This document shows, in pieces, positions 1-9,108 of a stretch of 64,000 nucleotides of DNA (position 1 is the first letter of the stretch; each line of letters opens with the position of its first letter). The notes below the pieces were generated by a model, which was given only the letters and a program-made list of their open reading frames with translations, was not told the origin of the DNA and ran no database searches. Position numbers and translations under genes: made by a program. Origin of the DNA: Catellatospora paridis (GTDB lineage: Bacteria > Actinomycetota > Actinomycetes > Mycobacteriales > Micromonosporaceae); the NCBI RefSeq assembly GCF_009720365.1, contig NZ_WBZD01000042.1, positions 1 to 64,000 of the forward strand, given 5' to 3'.

Positions 1-733
1 CCACCAGCTCCTTCAACCGCGTGCCGGCGGCGATGAAGTCCGGGGTGTCGAAGTTGTTGTCCTTCGCCGCCTGCTGAAGCGCTCCCAGACCACCGATGCG
101 CATAGCCAGGTACGCCCAGTAGAAGTGCCCCGGCCACTTCTCCTTACCGGCCAGAGCGATCGGCACGATGCCCTTGCTCTTGATGGTCGACACCGTGGTC
201 AGCAGCTCGGCCCAGCTGGTCGGCGTCGCCGTGATGCCCGCCTTGGCGAAAAGATCCTTGTTGTACCAGAAACCGACCATGCCCACGTCGAACGGGATGC
301 CGTAGATCTTCCCGTCGATCGTGAACGGCTGCACGGAGGCGGGCAGCAGCGTGCCGATCCACGGCTGCACCTGCTCGGTGATGTCCTTGACCAGGCCCGC
401 GTCGACCTGCTGCTGAAGCACGCCGCCGCCCCACGACTGGAACAGATCGGGTGGGGAGCCGGCCTGGGTCGCAGTGGTCAGCTTGGCCTTGAACGCCTCG
501 TTCTCCAGCGGCTGGATCACGACCTTCACGTTGCTGTGCGCGGTCTCGTACTCCTTGGCGATCGCCGCCCAGACCGGCAGCATCGGCTCGGTGTTCTGAA
601 TGTGCCACCAGTTGATCGTCTGCGGACCGTCGGGATTGGTGGGCTCGTCGCCGCCGCAGGCGCTGAGCAGGTAGGCGCCGGCGCCCGCACCGGCGATGCC
701 CAGCAGCGTTCTGCGGGAGAGGTGCGCTGTCAT
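1..733 (-). CDS. Sugar ABC transporter substrate-binding lipoprotein (3' end outside window)
   Basis: The frame opens at an ATG at 733 and runs off the left edge (244 codons visible), so the C-terminus is missing. The N-terminus has a twin-arginine-like motif (SRRTLLG), a Gly/Ala-rich hydrophobic stretch and a lipobox ending LLSAC, so it is an exported lipoprotein. The body has family 1 solute-binding signatures: an NWWHIQNTEP segment, PPDLFQSWGGG and a FWYNKDLFAKAGI stretch typical of oligosaccharide-binding proteins that feed MalFG-type permeases. It is divergent from a GH43 xylosidase-type gene, which suggests xylo- or arabino-oligosaccharides as ligand. The substrate is inference; the family is well supported. 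The matching permeases would lie left of the window. Confidence 0.9.
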   Translation of the reverse strand, partial: MTAHLSRRTLLGIAGAGAGAYLLSACGGDEPTNPDGPQTINWWHIQNTEPMLPVWAAIAKEYETAHSNVKVVIQPLENEAFKAKLTTATQAGSPPDLFQSWGGGVLQQQVDAGLVKDITEQVQPWIGTLLPASVQPFTIDGKIYGIPFDVGMVGFWYNKDLFAKAGITATPTSWAELLTTVSTIKSKGIVPIALAGKEKWPGHFYWAYLAMRIGGLGALQQAAKDNNFDTPDFIAAGTRLKELV

Positions 734-805
734 GAGGCGTCCCTTCGCGATACGAATCAGGTGCTCGGGTGTGCCGAACGAGTCGGCGGGAGGTGCCCGG
801 AGCCG

Positions 806-820
806 GCCCGAAAGTTTCTG
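806..820. promoter_or_regulatory. Possible LacI-type operator between divergent SBP and GH43 genes
   Basis: The 281-bp divergent intergenic region contains CGAAAGTTTC, a short odd-centred dyad (GAAA-G-TTTC at 810-818). It resembles the CGAA/TTCG half-sites bound by LacI-family regulators of xylan genes in actinomycetes. No regulator gene is present in the window beside it. The dyad is short enough to occur by chance. Confidence 0.3.
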
Positions 821-1014
821 CCCGGGGGCCGGTATTTTCGCTTGATGGCGCGCACGTTACGACGTGTGAACGCGGTAGGTCAAGGCCTGTCGCATCTCTA
901 CACGAACAGATACCGTGAGCGAGAATCTCGCCGCCCGTCGACCTCATATATCGGGCTGTTTCCGGAAGGTCGGCGGGATTGCCGGGAGTGACCAGGCGCA
1001 GCAGAGGAGAACAC

Positions 1015-2706
1015 ATGTCGACCGAGACCGCAGACGCGGAACGTGGGCAATCCCTTGGCGCGCCGCGGCAGCGGCTGTTCGACGGGACGAGCGACGCCGC
1101 CCCGGACTCCGCGGCCCGGTCGATCCGCAACCCCGTCCTGCCCGGGTTCCACCCGGACCCCTCGATCCTGCGCGTCGAAGACGACTACTACCTGGCCACC
1201 TCGACCTTCGAGTGGTACCCCGGCGTGCGCGTGCACCACTCCCGCGACCTGATCCACTGGCGCCCGCTGGGCGGCATCGTCACCGAACGCCGCCTGCTCG
1301 ACCTACGCGGCTGCGGCGACTCCAACGGCATCTGGGCACCCGACCTCACCTGGCACGACGGCCAGTTCCACCTCGTCTACAGCGACGTCGCCAGCTTCGC
1401 CAGCGGCTACTGGGACCCCCAGAACTACCTGATCACCGCCCTCGACATCACCGGCCCCTGGTCCGACCCGGTGCGGCTGCACGCCCACGGCTTCGACGCG
1501 TCGCTGTTCCACGACGAGGACGGCACGACCTGGCTGCTCAACATGAGCGCCGACTGGCGGCCCGGCCGCAACCGCTTCGGCGGCATCGAGATCCAGCAGT
1601 ACGACCGCACGTCGCGCCGCCTGGTCGGCGAGCGGCGCATCATCTTCACCGGCACGCCCGCGGGCCTGACCGAGGGCCCGCACCTGTACCGGCACGACGG
1701 CTGGTACTGGCTGGTCACCGCCGAGGGCGGGACGAGCTGGGACCATCAGGTGACCGTGGCGCGCTCCCGGGACCTGTTCGGGCCGTATGAGGTCGATCCG
1801 GCCGGGCCGCTGCTGACCTCGGTCGGGCGTCCCGACCTGACACTGCAGAAAGCCGGGCACGGCAGCCTCGTGCAGACCCAGCACGGCGACTGGTACCTCG
1901 CCCACCTCGTCGGCCGCCCCTACACACCCCTGGGCAACTGCGTCCTCGGCCGCGAAACCGCCATCCAGAAAGTCGACTGGACCCCCGGCGGCTGGCCCAG
2001 CATCCCCGGCGGCATCCCCGCCGACGAGATCGCCGCCCCCGGCCTGCCCGTGCACGCCTGGCCCGCCGAACCCGCCACCGACCACTTCGACGCGCCGGAG
2101 CTCGGCACGGCCTGGTCGACGCTGCGCCGCCCCGCGACGCCGGACTGGGTCGACCTGCGGTCGCGGCCTTCGCACCTGCGGATCTACGGCGGGCAGTCGC
2201 CGGTCGGCAAGCAGACCCCCAGCCTGGTCGCCCGCCGCGTCGGCGCGACCCACTGCTCGCTGGAGACCGTCATCGAGTTCGACCCCGCCGACCACCGGCA
2301 GCTCGCCGGGATCACCGGCTACTACAACACCCAGAACTGGTACTACGCCTACCTCACCCGCGCCGACGACGGCCGGCGCACGCTGGAAGTGCTCAGCTCG
2401 AACAGCGGCAAGCGCACGGCCCACCCGGAGCTGGCCGTCGACGTGACCGGGGTGGACCGGGTCGGCCTACGGGTGGTGTTCGACGGACCCGCGCTGCGTT
2501 TCGCGTACCACACGGGGGTCGGCTGGCAGGAGTTGCCGGCGACGTTCGACGCGACGATCCTGTCCGACGAGCACGCCGCCCGGGAGGTCGACGGCGAGCC
2601 CGCCGCCTGGGGCTTCACCGGCGCGTTCCTCGGCCTGTGGGTGCAGGACCTGGGCGCCGACGGCGCGTACGCCGACTTCGACCACGCCACCTACCGCGAG
2701 CACTGA
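1015..2706 (+). CDS. GH43 family glycoside hydrolase (beta-xylosidase / arabinofuranosidase type)
   Basis: 563 aa from ATG 1015, preceded by AGAGGAGA; an upstream in-frame TTG (979) lacks a ribosome site. The N-terminal five-bladed propeller has the GH43 catalytic set: general base Asp48 in GFHPDPS, the pKa-modulating Asp161 in FDASLF and the general acid Glu220 in TEGPHLY. The C-terminal ~200 residues form the beta-sandwich module found in two-domain xylosidases of the XynB type. There is no signal peptide, so it should act in the cytoplasm on imported xylo- or arabino-oligosaccharides, consistent with the divergent ABC binding protein. The family assignment is firm; xylosidase versus arabinofuranosidase specificity cannot be settled by eye. 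Confidence 0.93.
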   Translation: MSTETADAERGQSLGAPRQRLFDGTSDAAPDSAARSIRNPVLPGFHPDPSILRVEDDYYLATSTFEWYPGVRVHHSRDLIHWRPLGGIVTERRLLDLRGCGDSNGIWAPDLTWHDGQFHLVYSDVASFASGYWDPQNYLITALDITGPWSDPVRLHAHGFDASLFHDEDGTTWLLNMSADWRPGRNRFGGIEIQQYDRTSRRLVGERRIIFTGTPAGLTEGPHLYRHDGWYWLVTAEGGTSWDHQVTVARSRDLFGPYEVDPAGPLLTSVGRPDLTLQKAGHGSLVQTQHGDWYLAHLVGRPYTPLGNCVLGRETAIQKVDWTPGGWPSIPGGIPADEIAAPGLPVHAWPAEPATDHFDAPELGTAWSTLRRPATPDWVDLRSRPSHLRIYGGQSPVGKQTPSLVARRVGATHCSLETVIEFDPADHRQLAGITGYYNTQNWYYAYLTRADDGRRTLEVLSSNSGKRTAHPELAVDVTGVDRVGLRVVFDGPALRFAYHTGVGWQELPATFDATILSDEHAAREVDGEPAAWGFTGAFLGLWVQDLGADGAYADFDHATYREH

Positions 2707-2724
2707 CCGCTCGCGCGTCTTCCG

Positions 2725-3318
2725 TCAGCCGATGCGCAGGCCGAGGGATTGGGCGATGACGACGGCCTGCGCGGGGTCGATGACGGCGTCGCGGAGTTCG
2801 ACCTCGTTCGGGTGCAGCGCGGTCAGGTCGCTGCCGCGCAGGTCGCAGCGATTGAGCTTGGCCCGGGTCAGGTGCGCGCCGGACAGGTCCACCGCGCTGA
2901 TCGTCGCGCCGTCGCAGAGCGCGGAGGTCAGGTCGGCCTCGCGCATGCGTACGCCGGAGAAGGTGACGCCGCGCAGGTCGGCATCGGACAGGTTGACGAA
3001 CGACCAGTCGCCGCCGATCACCCGCAGCGGCCGCAGTGTGCACTGCTCGAACACGCTGCCGGTCAGCTTGCAGCCGGTGAACTCGGCCTCGAACAGGTTG
3101 CAGCGCAGGAACGAGCAACGCAGGAAGGCGCTGTCGGCGTGCCGGGAGGCGTTGAACTTGACGTTGCCGAACACGCACTCCTCGAACACGGCGTTCCGGC
3201 TGGACAGCTCGGTCATGTCGACGTCGCGGAACGTGCACCGCAGGAAGTGCCGATCCTCCAGCTCGTCGCCGTACCAGTCCTCGCCGGAGAAGCTCGCGTC
3301 CTCTGTCACCTCAGCCAC
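2725..3318 (-). CDS. Pentapeptide repeat protein
   Basis: 197 aa from GTG 3318. Through most of its length it shows the A(D/N)LXX-like five-residue periodicity of pentapeptide repeats, for example SDADLRGVTFSG, READLTSALCDG, SGAHLTRAKLNRC and DLRGSDLTALH. These fold as a right-handed quadrilateral beta-helix. There is no signal peptide or membrane segment. Some family members mimic DNA and protect gyrase from quinolones or toxins, but nothing here establishes that role. It stands alone, converging with the GH43 gene across only 18 bp. Confidence 0.9.
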   Translation of the reverse strand: MAEVTEDASFSGEDWYGDELEDRHFLRCTFRDVDMTELSSRNAVFEECVFGNVKFNASRHADSAFLRCSFLRCNLFEAEFTGCKLTGSVFEQCTLRPLRVIGGDWSFVNLSDADLRGVTFSGVRMREADLTSALCDGATISAVDLSGAHLTRAKLNRCDLRGSDLTALHPNEVELRDAVIDPAQAVVIAQSLGLRIG

Positions 3319-3385
3319 CCGGTCACCCTAACCGTCCGCCCTGCGGCGGCCGTGCCGCCGCCGAGATCGACGGCGGCATGGGATG

Positions 3386-4651
3386 TCACGCCGGGGCGGG
3401 AGCGGCTGCCGCGACGGGCGGCGCGACCGGGGCGGGCGCGCGCAGGTGACGGATCGACGGGACGGCGAGCAGGGCCAGCGCGACGGGCACAGCGAGCAGC
3501 GTCATCGCGTACAGCGTCGGGCGCAGGCCGAACGTCTGCGCGACCGGCCCGGCCACGGCGAGGCCCAGCGGCATCAGGCCCGCGGTCAGCAGGTAGTCGT
3601 AGGAGCTGACCCGCGACAGCGCGGCCTGCGGCACGTGTGCCTGCAGCGACGTCTCCCACAGCGTGAACGCCAGCGACACCGCGACGCCGGTGACCGCCTC
3701 CAGCGCGGCGATCACCGGGATGGTCGGACCCGCCCCGATGATCAGCGCCTGGCAGGACGCCACGGCCAGCGCGGCCGCGGCGATCACCAGCGGTCGGCTG
3801 ATGCGTACCCGCAGCGCCACCACGTCACCGACGATGGAGCCGACGCCGAACGCCGCCACCACCACCGACCAGGCCGCCGCCCCGCCGAACTCCTGCGCGG
3901 ACAGCACCGGCCCGAGCACGAACACCGACGGCAGCACCACCACGTGGTAGACCGACAGCGCGCCGAGCGTCGACCACACCCAGGTCCGGGACACGACCTC
4001 GGCGAAGCCCTCACGCAGCTGTGCGAAGAAGCCGCCCTGAGGCGCGTCCGCCGGGTCCGCGGCGCGCGGTGCGAGCCGGGCCAGGAAGGCCGCGCTGACC
4101 GCGAAGCTCAGCGCGTCGAGGGCGATCGCGCCACCCGGCCCGACCAGGAAGATCAGGCCGCCGGCCAGGGCCGGTCCGGCCACCAGGCCGCTCGACATCA
4201 CCAGACCGCGCAGCGCGTTGGCCTCCTGCAGCCGCTCGGGTCCGACGATCAGCGGCATCAGCCCGGCGGCCGCGGGCGCGAAGAACGCGTCGGCGGTGCC
4301 GAACACCGCCATCAGCACGACCAGGTGCCAGACCTGCGCGACCCCGCCCAACAGCAGTGCCGCGACCAGCGCCTGGGTCACGAACCGGACCAGGTCGGAG
4401 GCGAGCATGACCCGCTGCCGGGGCAGCCGGTCGGCCCATACGCCACCGGCGAGCGCGAACACCAGGAACGGCACCAGCGTCGCCGCGCTCACCAGGCCCA
4501 CCTCGGCTGGGCCCGCGCCGTCGATGGACAGCACGGCGAACGGGACCACGACGAAGCTGATCCGGTCGCCGACCATGGACAGCGCCTGGCCGTAGAAGTA
4601 GCGGGCGAACTGGCGTTCCTCGCGCAGCACGGCCGGAATCAGCGACCCCAT
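3386..4651 (-). CDS. MFS transporter (MFS_3 / EntS-like exporter)
   Basis: 421 aa from ATG 4651, with AGAGGG upstream; longer in-frame versions lack a ribosome site. The protein is a string of hydrophobic helices consistent with 12 membrane segments. It has the first-loop MFS motif, visible as GVWADRLPRQRVM after helix 2, and the EERQFARYFYGQALSMVGD start typical of the MFS_3 group (enterobactin exporter-like, macrolide/multidrug efflux). The likely role is proton-driven efflux of a small molecule. The substrate is unknown, and no biosynthetic or resistance partner sits beside it. Confidence 0.9.
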   Translation of the reverse strand: MGSLIPAVLREERQFARYFYGQALSMVGDRISFVVVPFAVLSIDGAGPAEVGLVSAATLVPFLVFALAGGVWADRLPRQRVMLASDLVRFVTQALVAALLLGGVAQVWHLVVLMAVFGTADAFFAPAAAGLMPLIVGPERLQEANALRGLVMSSGLVAGPALAGGLIFLVGPGGAIALDALSFAVSAAFLARLAPRAADPADAPQGGFFAQLREGFAEVVSRTWVWSTLGALSVYHVVVLPSVFVLGPVLSAQEFGGAAAWSVVVAAFGVGSIVGDVVALRVRISRPLVIAAAALAVASCQALIIGAGPTIPVIAALEAVTGVAVSLAFTLWETSLQAHVPQAALSRVSSYDYLLTAGLMPLGLAVAGPVAQTFGLRPTLYAMTLLAVPVALALLAVPSIRHLRAPAPVAPPVAAAAPAPA

Positions 4652-4826
4652 GACAACCCTCTTCTCAGCTTTCGAGGACGGGCGGAAACGGCCGCGTTCC
4701 TGCTGGTGACAGCCCAGGCTAGGAGCCCGCCGGGCGGCTCGGCAACGTATTTCCACCGGTCGCCGGGGGCCTTTGCACCGGTCGCAGGCCGTCGACCGGG
4801 GCGGGCACGCCGTCTACGATGCGACG

Positions 4827-5390
4827 ATGTCGTCCCGTCGACCTGGCCCGCGCCGCCCCGTGCTGACCGTCACCCTGGTGCTCGCTGCCGCAGTCGGCCT
4901 GGCCTGCGGCGTCAAGCCGCAGGAGTCGAACGTCACCGGCGGCACCCCGGCCGCATCCGCGCCGGCCGCCTCGCCCGAGTCGGCACCGACCGCGAAGCTC
5001 GGCCAGAGCATCGAGACCAGCGGCGGCCTCGGCGACAACCGTGTCGCGTACACCGTCGGCAAGCTGACCCGGCACACCGTCGCGCCCGACAGCGCGCTGG
5101 TGCGCCCGAAGAAGGGCGTCTTCGTCGCGATCACGGTCGAGGTGAAGGTCACCGCGGGCAAGACGTACGCCTGCTTCTGCGACTTCGCGCTGGTCGCCAC
5201 GGACGGCACGCTGTTCGAGCCGGTGCTGCCGTTCGGGTTCGACGCCGGCATGCAGTCGGTCACCCTCAACGCCGGTGAGAAGGCGGGCGGGTTGGTCGTG
5301 TTCGACCTGCCGAAGGACGCCGCCGATGGGGTACGCGTGCAGCTGCGACCCGACATCACCAACGACGTGCGCGGCTACTGGACCGCCTGA
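4827..5390 (+). CDS. Secreted/lipoprotein-like protein with DUF4352-type Ig fold
   Basis: 187 aa from ATG 4827; a longer TTG start is possible but poor. The basic N-terminus (SSRRPGPRRP) and a hydrophobic stretch end in GLACGV. The Cys suggests lipidation, although Gly at position -3 makes the lipobox non-canonical. A Pro/Ala/Ser linker follows, then a beta-rich domain with the pattern of DUF4352 proteins (VFVAITVEVKVTAGK, then a conserved aromatic/Cys strand and a VFDLPKD segment). Such domains are extracellular Ig-like modules of unknown ligand. Its 3' end overlaps the convergent PPOX gene by 16 bp. Confidence 0.75.
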   Translation: MSSRRPGPRRPVLTVTLVLAAAVGLACGVKPQESNVTGGTPAASAPAASPESAPTAKLGQSIETSGGLGDNRVAYTVGKLTRHTVAPDSALVRPKKGVFVAITVEVKVTAGKTYACFCDFALVATDGTLFEPVLPFGFDAGMQSVTLNAGEKAGGLVVFDLPKDAADGVRVQLRPDITNDVRGYWTA

Positions 5391-5911
5391 CCGCCGGCGG
5401 GATCGCGCCGCCAGAACTGGCGCGGGGCGTAGCCGTCACGGCGCAGCCAGTGCTCGGTGTACACGATGCGGTCGGCCTCGACGACCACCAGCGGCCCGGC
5501 GGGCGGCTCGTCGAGCGGGCGGGACCGCTCGACGTGGTCGTTCTGCCAGCGGAAAGCCTCCCAGTAGTGGTCGAACTCCGCATCGCCGCGCTCCAGCGAA
5601 CGGGCCTGCCCGAACACCTGCGCACCCCGGCTGCTGGCCTGCCCGACCAGTGGCGCGAACACGCCGACCGAGACCCGCGGGTCGGCGGCGAGGTTGCGCA
5701 TCTTCGGCGAGGTCGCCACGGCCGTGAACATCAGCGCGAAGTCCAGGTGGAAGTAGCGCACCGGGGTGGCCAGCGGGCCGTCCGGGCCGGTGGTCGCCAG
5801 CACGCACATGTTCTGCGAGGACAGCAGGTTGAGGATGCGCTCGGCCAGCCGCTCGCGCGGCAGTCGCTTGGTGGGAGGGGGTCCGGCCAGCCAGGGATTC
5901 GTCACAGCCAT
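5375..5911 (-). CDS. Pyridoxamine 5'-phosphate oxidase-like flavin/F420 split-barrel protein
   Basis: 178 aa from ATG 5911; a GTG at 5932 would give 185 aa. The order of strands is that of the FMN-binding split barrel: a short helix, NMCVLATTGPDGPLATPVRYF, MFTAVATSPKMRNLAADPRVSVGVFAP, then a central GAQVFGQAR strand. This places it in the PPOX/F420-dependent reductase superfamily. Many actinobacterial members reduce small molecules with F420H2, but FMN or heme binding is equally possible. It carries no signal peptide. No neighbour suggests a pathway. Confidence 0.85.
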   Translation of the reverse strand: MAVTNPWLAGPPPTKRLPRERLAERILNLLSSQNMCVLATTGPDGPLATPVRYFHLDFALMFTAVATSPKMRNLAADPRVSVGVFAPLVGQASSRGAQVFGQARSLERGDAEFDHYWEAFRWQNDHVERSRPLDEPPAGPLVVVEADRIVYTEHWLRRDGYAPRQFWRRDPAGGQAVQ

Positions 5912-5960
5912 GATCGAGTCTCGCACGGTCACCGATCCCGCCGGCGGGCGGTCTCACCGC

Positions 5961-6395
5961 TCATGGTCGCTTCTCGACACACGACTTGATCTTTCGGAGG
6001 TTCCCGGCGAGCTCGAAACCGTTGGTGAGCAGGATCATCGGGGCCAGCGCCCGGGTGAACCAGGTCAGCCGCAGGCTGCGCATCTCCCGGTGCAGTACGG
6101 TCGCGTCGCCGTCGGCTCGCAGCGTGAACGTCGACCGCCAATGGCCTGCGTCGCCTTCGGCCTCGTAGGCGAACCTGCGCTCCGGGTCGAGTTCGACCAC
6201 GGTGACGCGATCCAGATGGGTGCCGAGCCGGCGGCCCGTGGACTCCCAGGTCGAACCCACCCGCAGCGGCTCGCTCGACGTGAGGCAAATGGTCAGCGGG
6301 TTGCCCGCCCACTCCGGATGGCGGCCGACCTCGGTGAGGTAGCCGAACACCTGGGCGGCGGGCGCGTCGATCCGGATGCTCCGAACGGCGTGCAC
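5961..6395 (-). CDS. SRPBCC family protein (polyketide cyclase/START-like)
   Basis: 144 aa from GTG 6395, preceded by a GAGGAGAG purine run. It follows the SRPBCC helix-grip pattern: an N-terminal strand (AVRSIRIDAPAAQVFGYLTEV), RHPEWAGNP, central antiparallel strands, then a long C-terminal helix (NGFELAGNLRKIKSCVEKR). Members bind hydrophobic ligands in a deep pocket. This one resembles the stand-alone, coenzyme Q-binding/cyclase-like type with no recognisable catalytic residues. It is followed downstream by the PPOX gene on the same strand, but 49 bp separate them. Confidence 0.85.
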   Translation of the reverse strand: MHAVRSIRIDAPAAQVFGYLTEVGRHPEWAGNPLTICLTSSEPLRVGSTWESTGRRLGTHLDRVTVVELDPERRFAYEAEGDAGHWRSTFTLRADGDATVLHREMRSLRLTWFTRALAPMILLTNGFELAGNLRKIKSCVEKRP

Positions 6396-6521
6396 GGCGG
6401 CTCTCCTCTCCCCACGCCGTGCTGCTCACGGCTATGCGGGGGACGCTACGCAGCGCACCGTTCCCAAACCGTTCCCAGCCGGCGCCGGCGACGCGTGCCC
6501 GGCGGATCCGGGCGCCAGGAG

Positions 6522-8228
6522 TCAGACCCGCGCTGCGGCGCTGCGGCAGCGGGCTTCGTCGGCCGCGCGCTGGGCCCTGGCGTATTCATCGGCGGCCTCG
6601 CGCAGCAGGGCGGCGGCCTGGGCCGGCCGCCCCTCGGCTTGGCGCAGGGCGGCACGCGCCTCCCACACCGCGGCCGCCGACGGGCCGCCCTGCCACAGGC
6701 CGGAGATCCGTTCCGCGTCGACGAGGTGCCGCCGCGCCCGGACCAGCTCACCAGCGCCCGCGCAGGTGATGCTCGCCTGCACTCGGAAGTTCAGCGAGCA
6801 GGGCTCGCAGACCCGCGTGGCGTCGGCCAGCTCCCGTTCGGCCCTGCCCACGGCGGCCAGCGCGTGAGGCGTATGACGGGCTGCCTGGACGTCGACCCCG
6901 AGCAGCCGCACGACCAGATGCGACCGCAGCGGTGCGTCGCGGGCCAGCGGGAACGCACTGGCCAGCAGCCTGTCTGCGCGGTCGTTGTCGGCGAGTGCCA
7001 ATTCGGTCTGCGCGAGCCGTTCCAGTGACACGCACCTGCTCGAGGTGGCCCGCGCGGCAGTGTTGGTGTCGACGGCGCGGCGCAGCTGGTCCCGGGCAAG
7101 GGTGAACTGTCCCGACGACATGAGCGCCTCACCGACCATCAGCTCGGCCATACCTCGTCCCGGCACCGAGCCCGCAGAGGTAGCCAGCTCAAGGAGCTCG
7201 CCGGCGAATGCGTGGGCCTCGGGTGCCGGGGCAGCCCCGGCGAGGTGGTATTCGGCGAAGCACAGATTCGCGTCGATGGTGGCGGCGCTGCTGTCCGGGC
7301 TGAGCCGGAGCGACTCGGTGAACTCCTGTCGGAAGACCTCATGCCAGCGGCCGGTGAACGAGGCGACAAGCGCCAGCAAGGTGCTCGCGTCGCCTAGTTC
7401 GTGCGCGAGTTCGGCACCGATCGCCAGGTCGCGGGCCTGCCGGGCGAGCTGCTCCGCCTCGGCGAGCTCGTTGCGGTTGAGGTGCACCAGTCCGGTGGCG
7501 ATCAGCGCCGCGGCACGGTGCGCCGATCCGACGACCGGGGCACCGTCGGCGGCGAGGACCTGCTCGTAGAGCGCGATCGTCTCCCGGTCCGGTCCCACGC
7601 CGACGAACTCCCGCAGCGCGTCGCGCAGGCGCTCGAACTGGCGGATCGCCTCGCGCCGCCGGCCCGACTCGAAGTGCCCGCGCAGCAGCTCGCGATGGGA
7701 CTCCTCGTCGGTGGGATCGAGTTCGAGGACCCGCTCGAACTGGCGCGCGCCCTTGAGCACCGCAAGGTGCTGCGCGCGCAGCCGGGCTCGCGGCTGTGCC
7801 GCCCATGGCTCGTACCGGTCGGCCGGCAGGGCGTCCCCGTCGTAGAGGTCCGCGGCGAGTTTGCACTGCTGCGCGTCCCCGGCGGCCACCGCGGCGGCCG
7901 CGGCCGCGGTGAAGCGGGCGGCGTCCACCGTGACCTCACCGCCCCACAGCGACAGCATTCCGGCCCTGCCCTGCACCGCATCGTCCGAGCCCATCGCCCG
8001 GCGCGCGTGGTGAATGGCCTTGCGCAGGTTCGCGCCCGCGGCGTCCGGGCCCAGCTCCGGCCAGAGCAGCTCCATCACCTGTTCACGGTGCAGAGCGTGC
8101 GACGGCTCCAGCGCGAGGATCTTCACCAGGTCCGCGGCGCGGCGGCCGCGCCACGCCTCGGCCGGCACGGCCTGCCCGTCGACGGCGACGTCGAACCGGG
8201 CAAAGAGCCAGACCCTGCATCGCACCAT
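6522..8228 (-). CDS. BTAD-domain (SARP/AfsR-like) transcriptional regulator with TPR region
   Basis: 568 aa from ATG 8228. The first ~95 residues form an OmpR-like winged helix (RGRRAADLVKILALEP, REQVMELLWPEL, ANLRKAIHHAR). A bacterial transcriptional activator (BTAD) domain follows (DALPADRYEPWAAQPRARLR, then RQFERVLELDPTDEESHRELLRGH). The remaining ~330 residues are Ala/Leu-rich helices with TPR character. Unlike AfsR there is no NB-ARC ATPase. Family members activate secondary-metabolite or stress genes by binding direct heptameric repeats. No biosynthetic cluster is adjacent, so its targets are unknown. Confidence 0.88.
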   Translation of the reverse strand: MVRCRVWLFARFDVAVDGQAVPAEAWRGRRAADLVKILALEPSHALHREQVMELLWPELGPDAAGANLRKAIHHARRAMGSDDAVQGRAGMLSLWGGEVTVDAARFTAAAAAAVAAGDAQQCKLAADLYDGDALPADRYEPWAAQPRARLRAQHLAVLKGARQFERVLELDPTDEESHRELLRGHFESGRRREAIRQFERLRDALREFVGVGPDRETIALYEQVLAADGAPVVGSAHRAAALIATGLVHLNRNELAEAEQLARQARDLAIGAELAHELGDASTLLALVASFTGRWHEVFRQEFTESLRLSPDSSAATIDANLCFAEYHLAGAAPAPEAHAFAGELLELATSAGSVPGRGMAELMVGEALMSSGQFTLARDQLRRAVDTNTAARATSSRCVSLERLAQTELALADNDRADRLLASAFPLARDAPLRSHLVVRLLGVDVQAARHTPHALAAVGRAERELADATRVCEPCSLNFRVQASITCAGAGELVRARRHLVDAERISGLWQGGPSAAAVWEARAALRQAEGRPAQAAALLREAADEYARAQRAADEARCRSAAARV

Positions 8229-8390
8229 GGCGAGAACTTACCGTGGGCGACAGTTGCGTGCCGTTTCCGCCGAGACGGCAACCGCCGCACGATCGGTCAG
8301 CCGACGTCGTGACCATGAACGCGGCGGCCGATGCACGCCCGCACCGGCATGTCCTCACCAGCAACCTGGCATGGCGATCTGCGCCGTTCG

Positions 8391-8975
8391 TCAGGCGAGG
8401 CCGGTGAGGATGGCCAGGCCGATGAGGATGAAGACGGCGGGGACCAGCCAGTGGCCGTAACGCTCGATGGCGGTGACGACCCTGGGGTGGGAGCCCAGCC
8501 ATGAGGCGGCGGCGCACCAGACGGCCACGAGCACGGCGAAGACCGCGATGGTGAGCAGGCTGTCGGTCAGGCCGATGGTGCGGAACACGGGCGTGTAGAC
8601 GGCGATGTTGTCCGCGCCGTTGGCGACGGTCACCCCGGCCACGGCCAGCGCCGTGGTCGCCACGGCAGGCGGGGGGCCGCCGTCGCCCCGGGACCGCAGC
8701 GTCTGGATCAGGGCGCGTACGCCCAGCAGGAGGGGGACCAGGCCGAGCAGGCCGACCCACCGCTCGGGCACCACCGCCAGACCTGCGGCGACCAGCGCCG
8801 ACGCGGCGACCAGGGCGGCGATGCCGGCGTACTGGCCGGCCCAGATCTCCCACCGGCGCGGGCGGCCGGCGGTGCGGCTGCTCAGGAACAGCACGGTGAG
8901 CACTATCAGGTCGTCGACGTTGGTGCCCGCGAACAGCGCCACCGCGGCGCCGAGCGTCGCTGCCAGGTGATCCAC
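8391..8975 (-). CDS. CadD-like cadmium resistance / cation transporter family protein
   Basis: 194 aa from GTG 8975; an in-frame ATG at 9029 would add 18 residues without membrane character. The protein is almost entirely hydrophobic, with five or six predicted membrane segments. It has the family signature of the first helix ([16 protein letters not shown]) and an internal [18 protein letters not shown] segment; the paired Asn-Asp residues in membrane helices are typical of CadD and LysE-like permeases. Family members confer cadmium tolerance or export cations. The actual substrate is unproven. It diverges from the M28 peptidase gene. Confidence 0.85.
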   Translation of the reverse strand: MDHLAATLGAAVALFAGTNVDDLIVLTVLFLSSRTAGRPRRWEIWAGQYAGIAALVAASALVAAGLAVVPERWVGLLGLVPLLLGVRALIQTLRSRGDGGPPPAVATTALAVAGVTVANGADNIAVYTPVFRTIGLTDSLLTIAVFAVLVAVWCAAASWLGSHPRVVTAIERYGHWLVPAVFILIGLAILTGLA

Positions 8976-9108
8976 GCCCGGAAGCCTACGGCCATCGGTC
9001 GACCCGGCACCCAGCGTGTCGAGTTCCACCTATTCAAATCTATCTACTTCACGTTCTATCCTCCTCAGGACCGGCAACCCCGGCGCACTCGATCCCGAGG
9101 AGTACGGC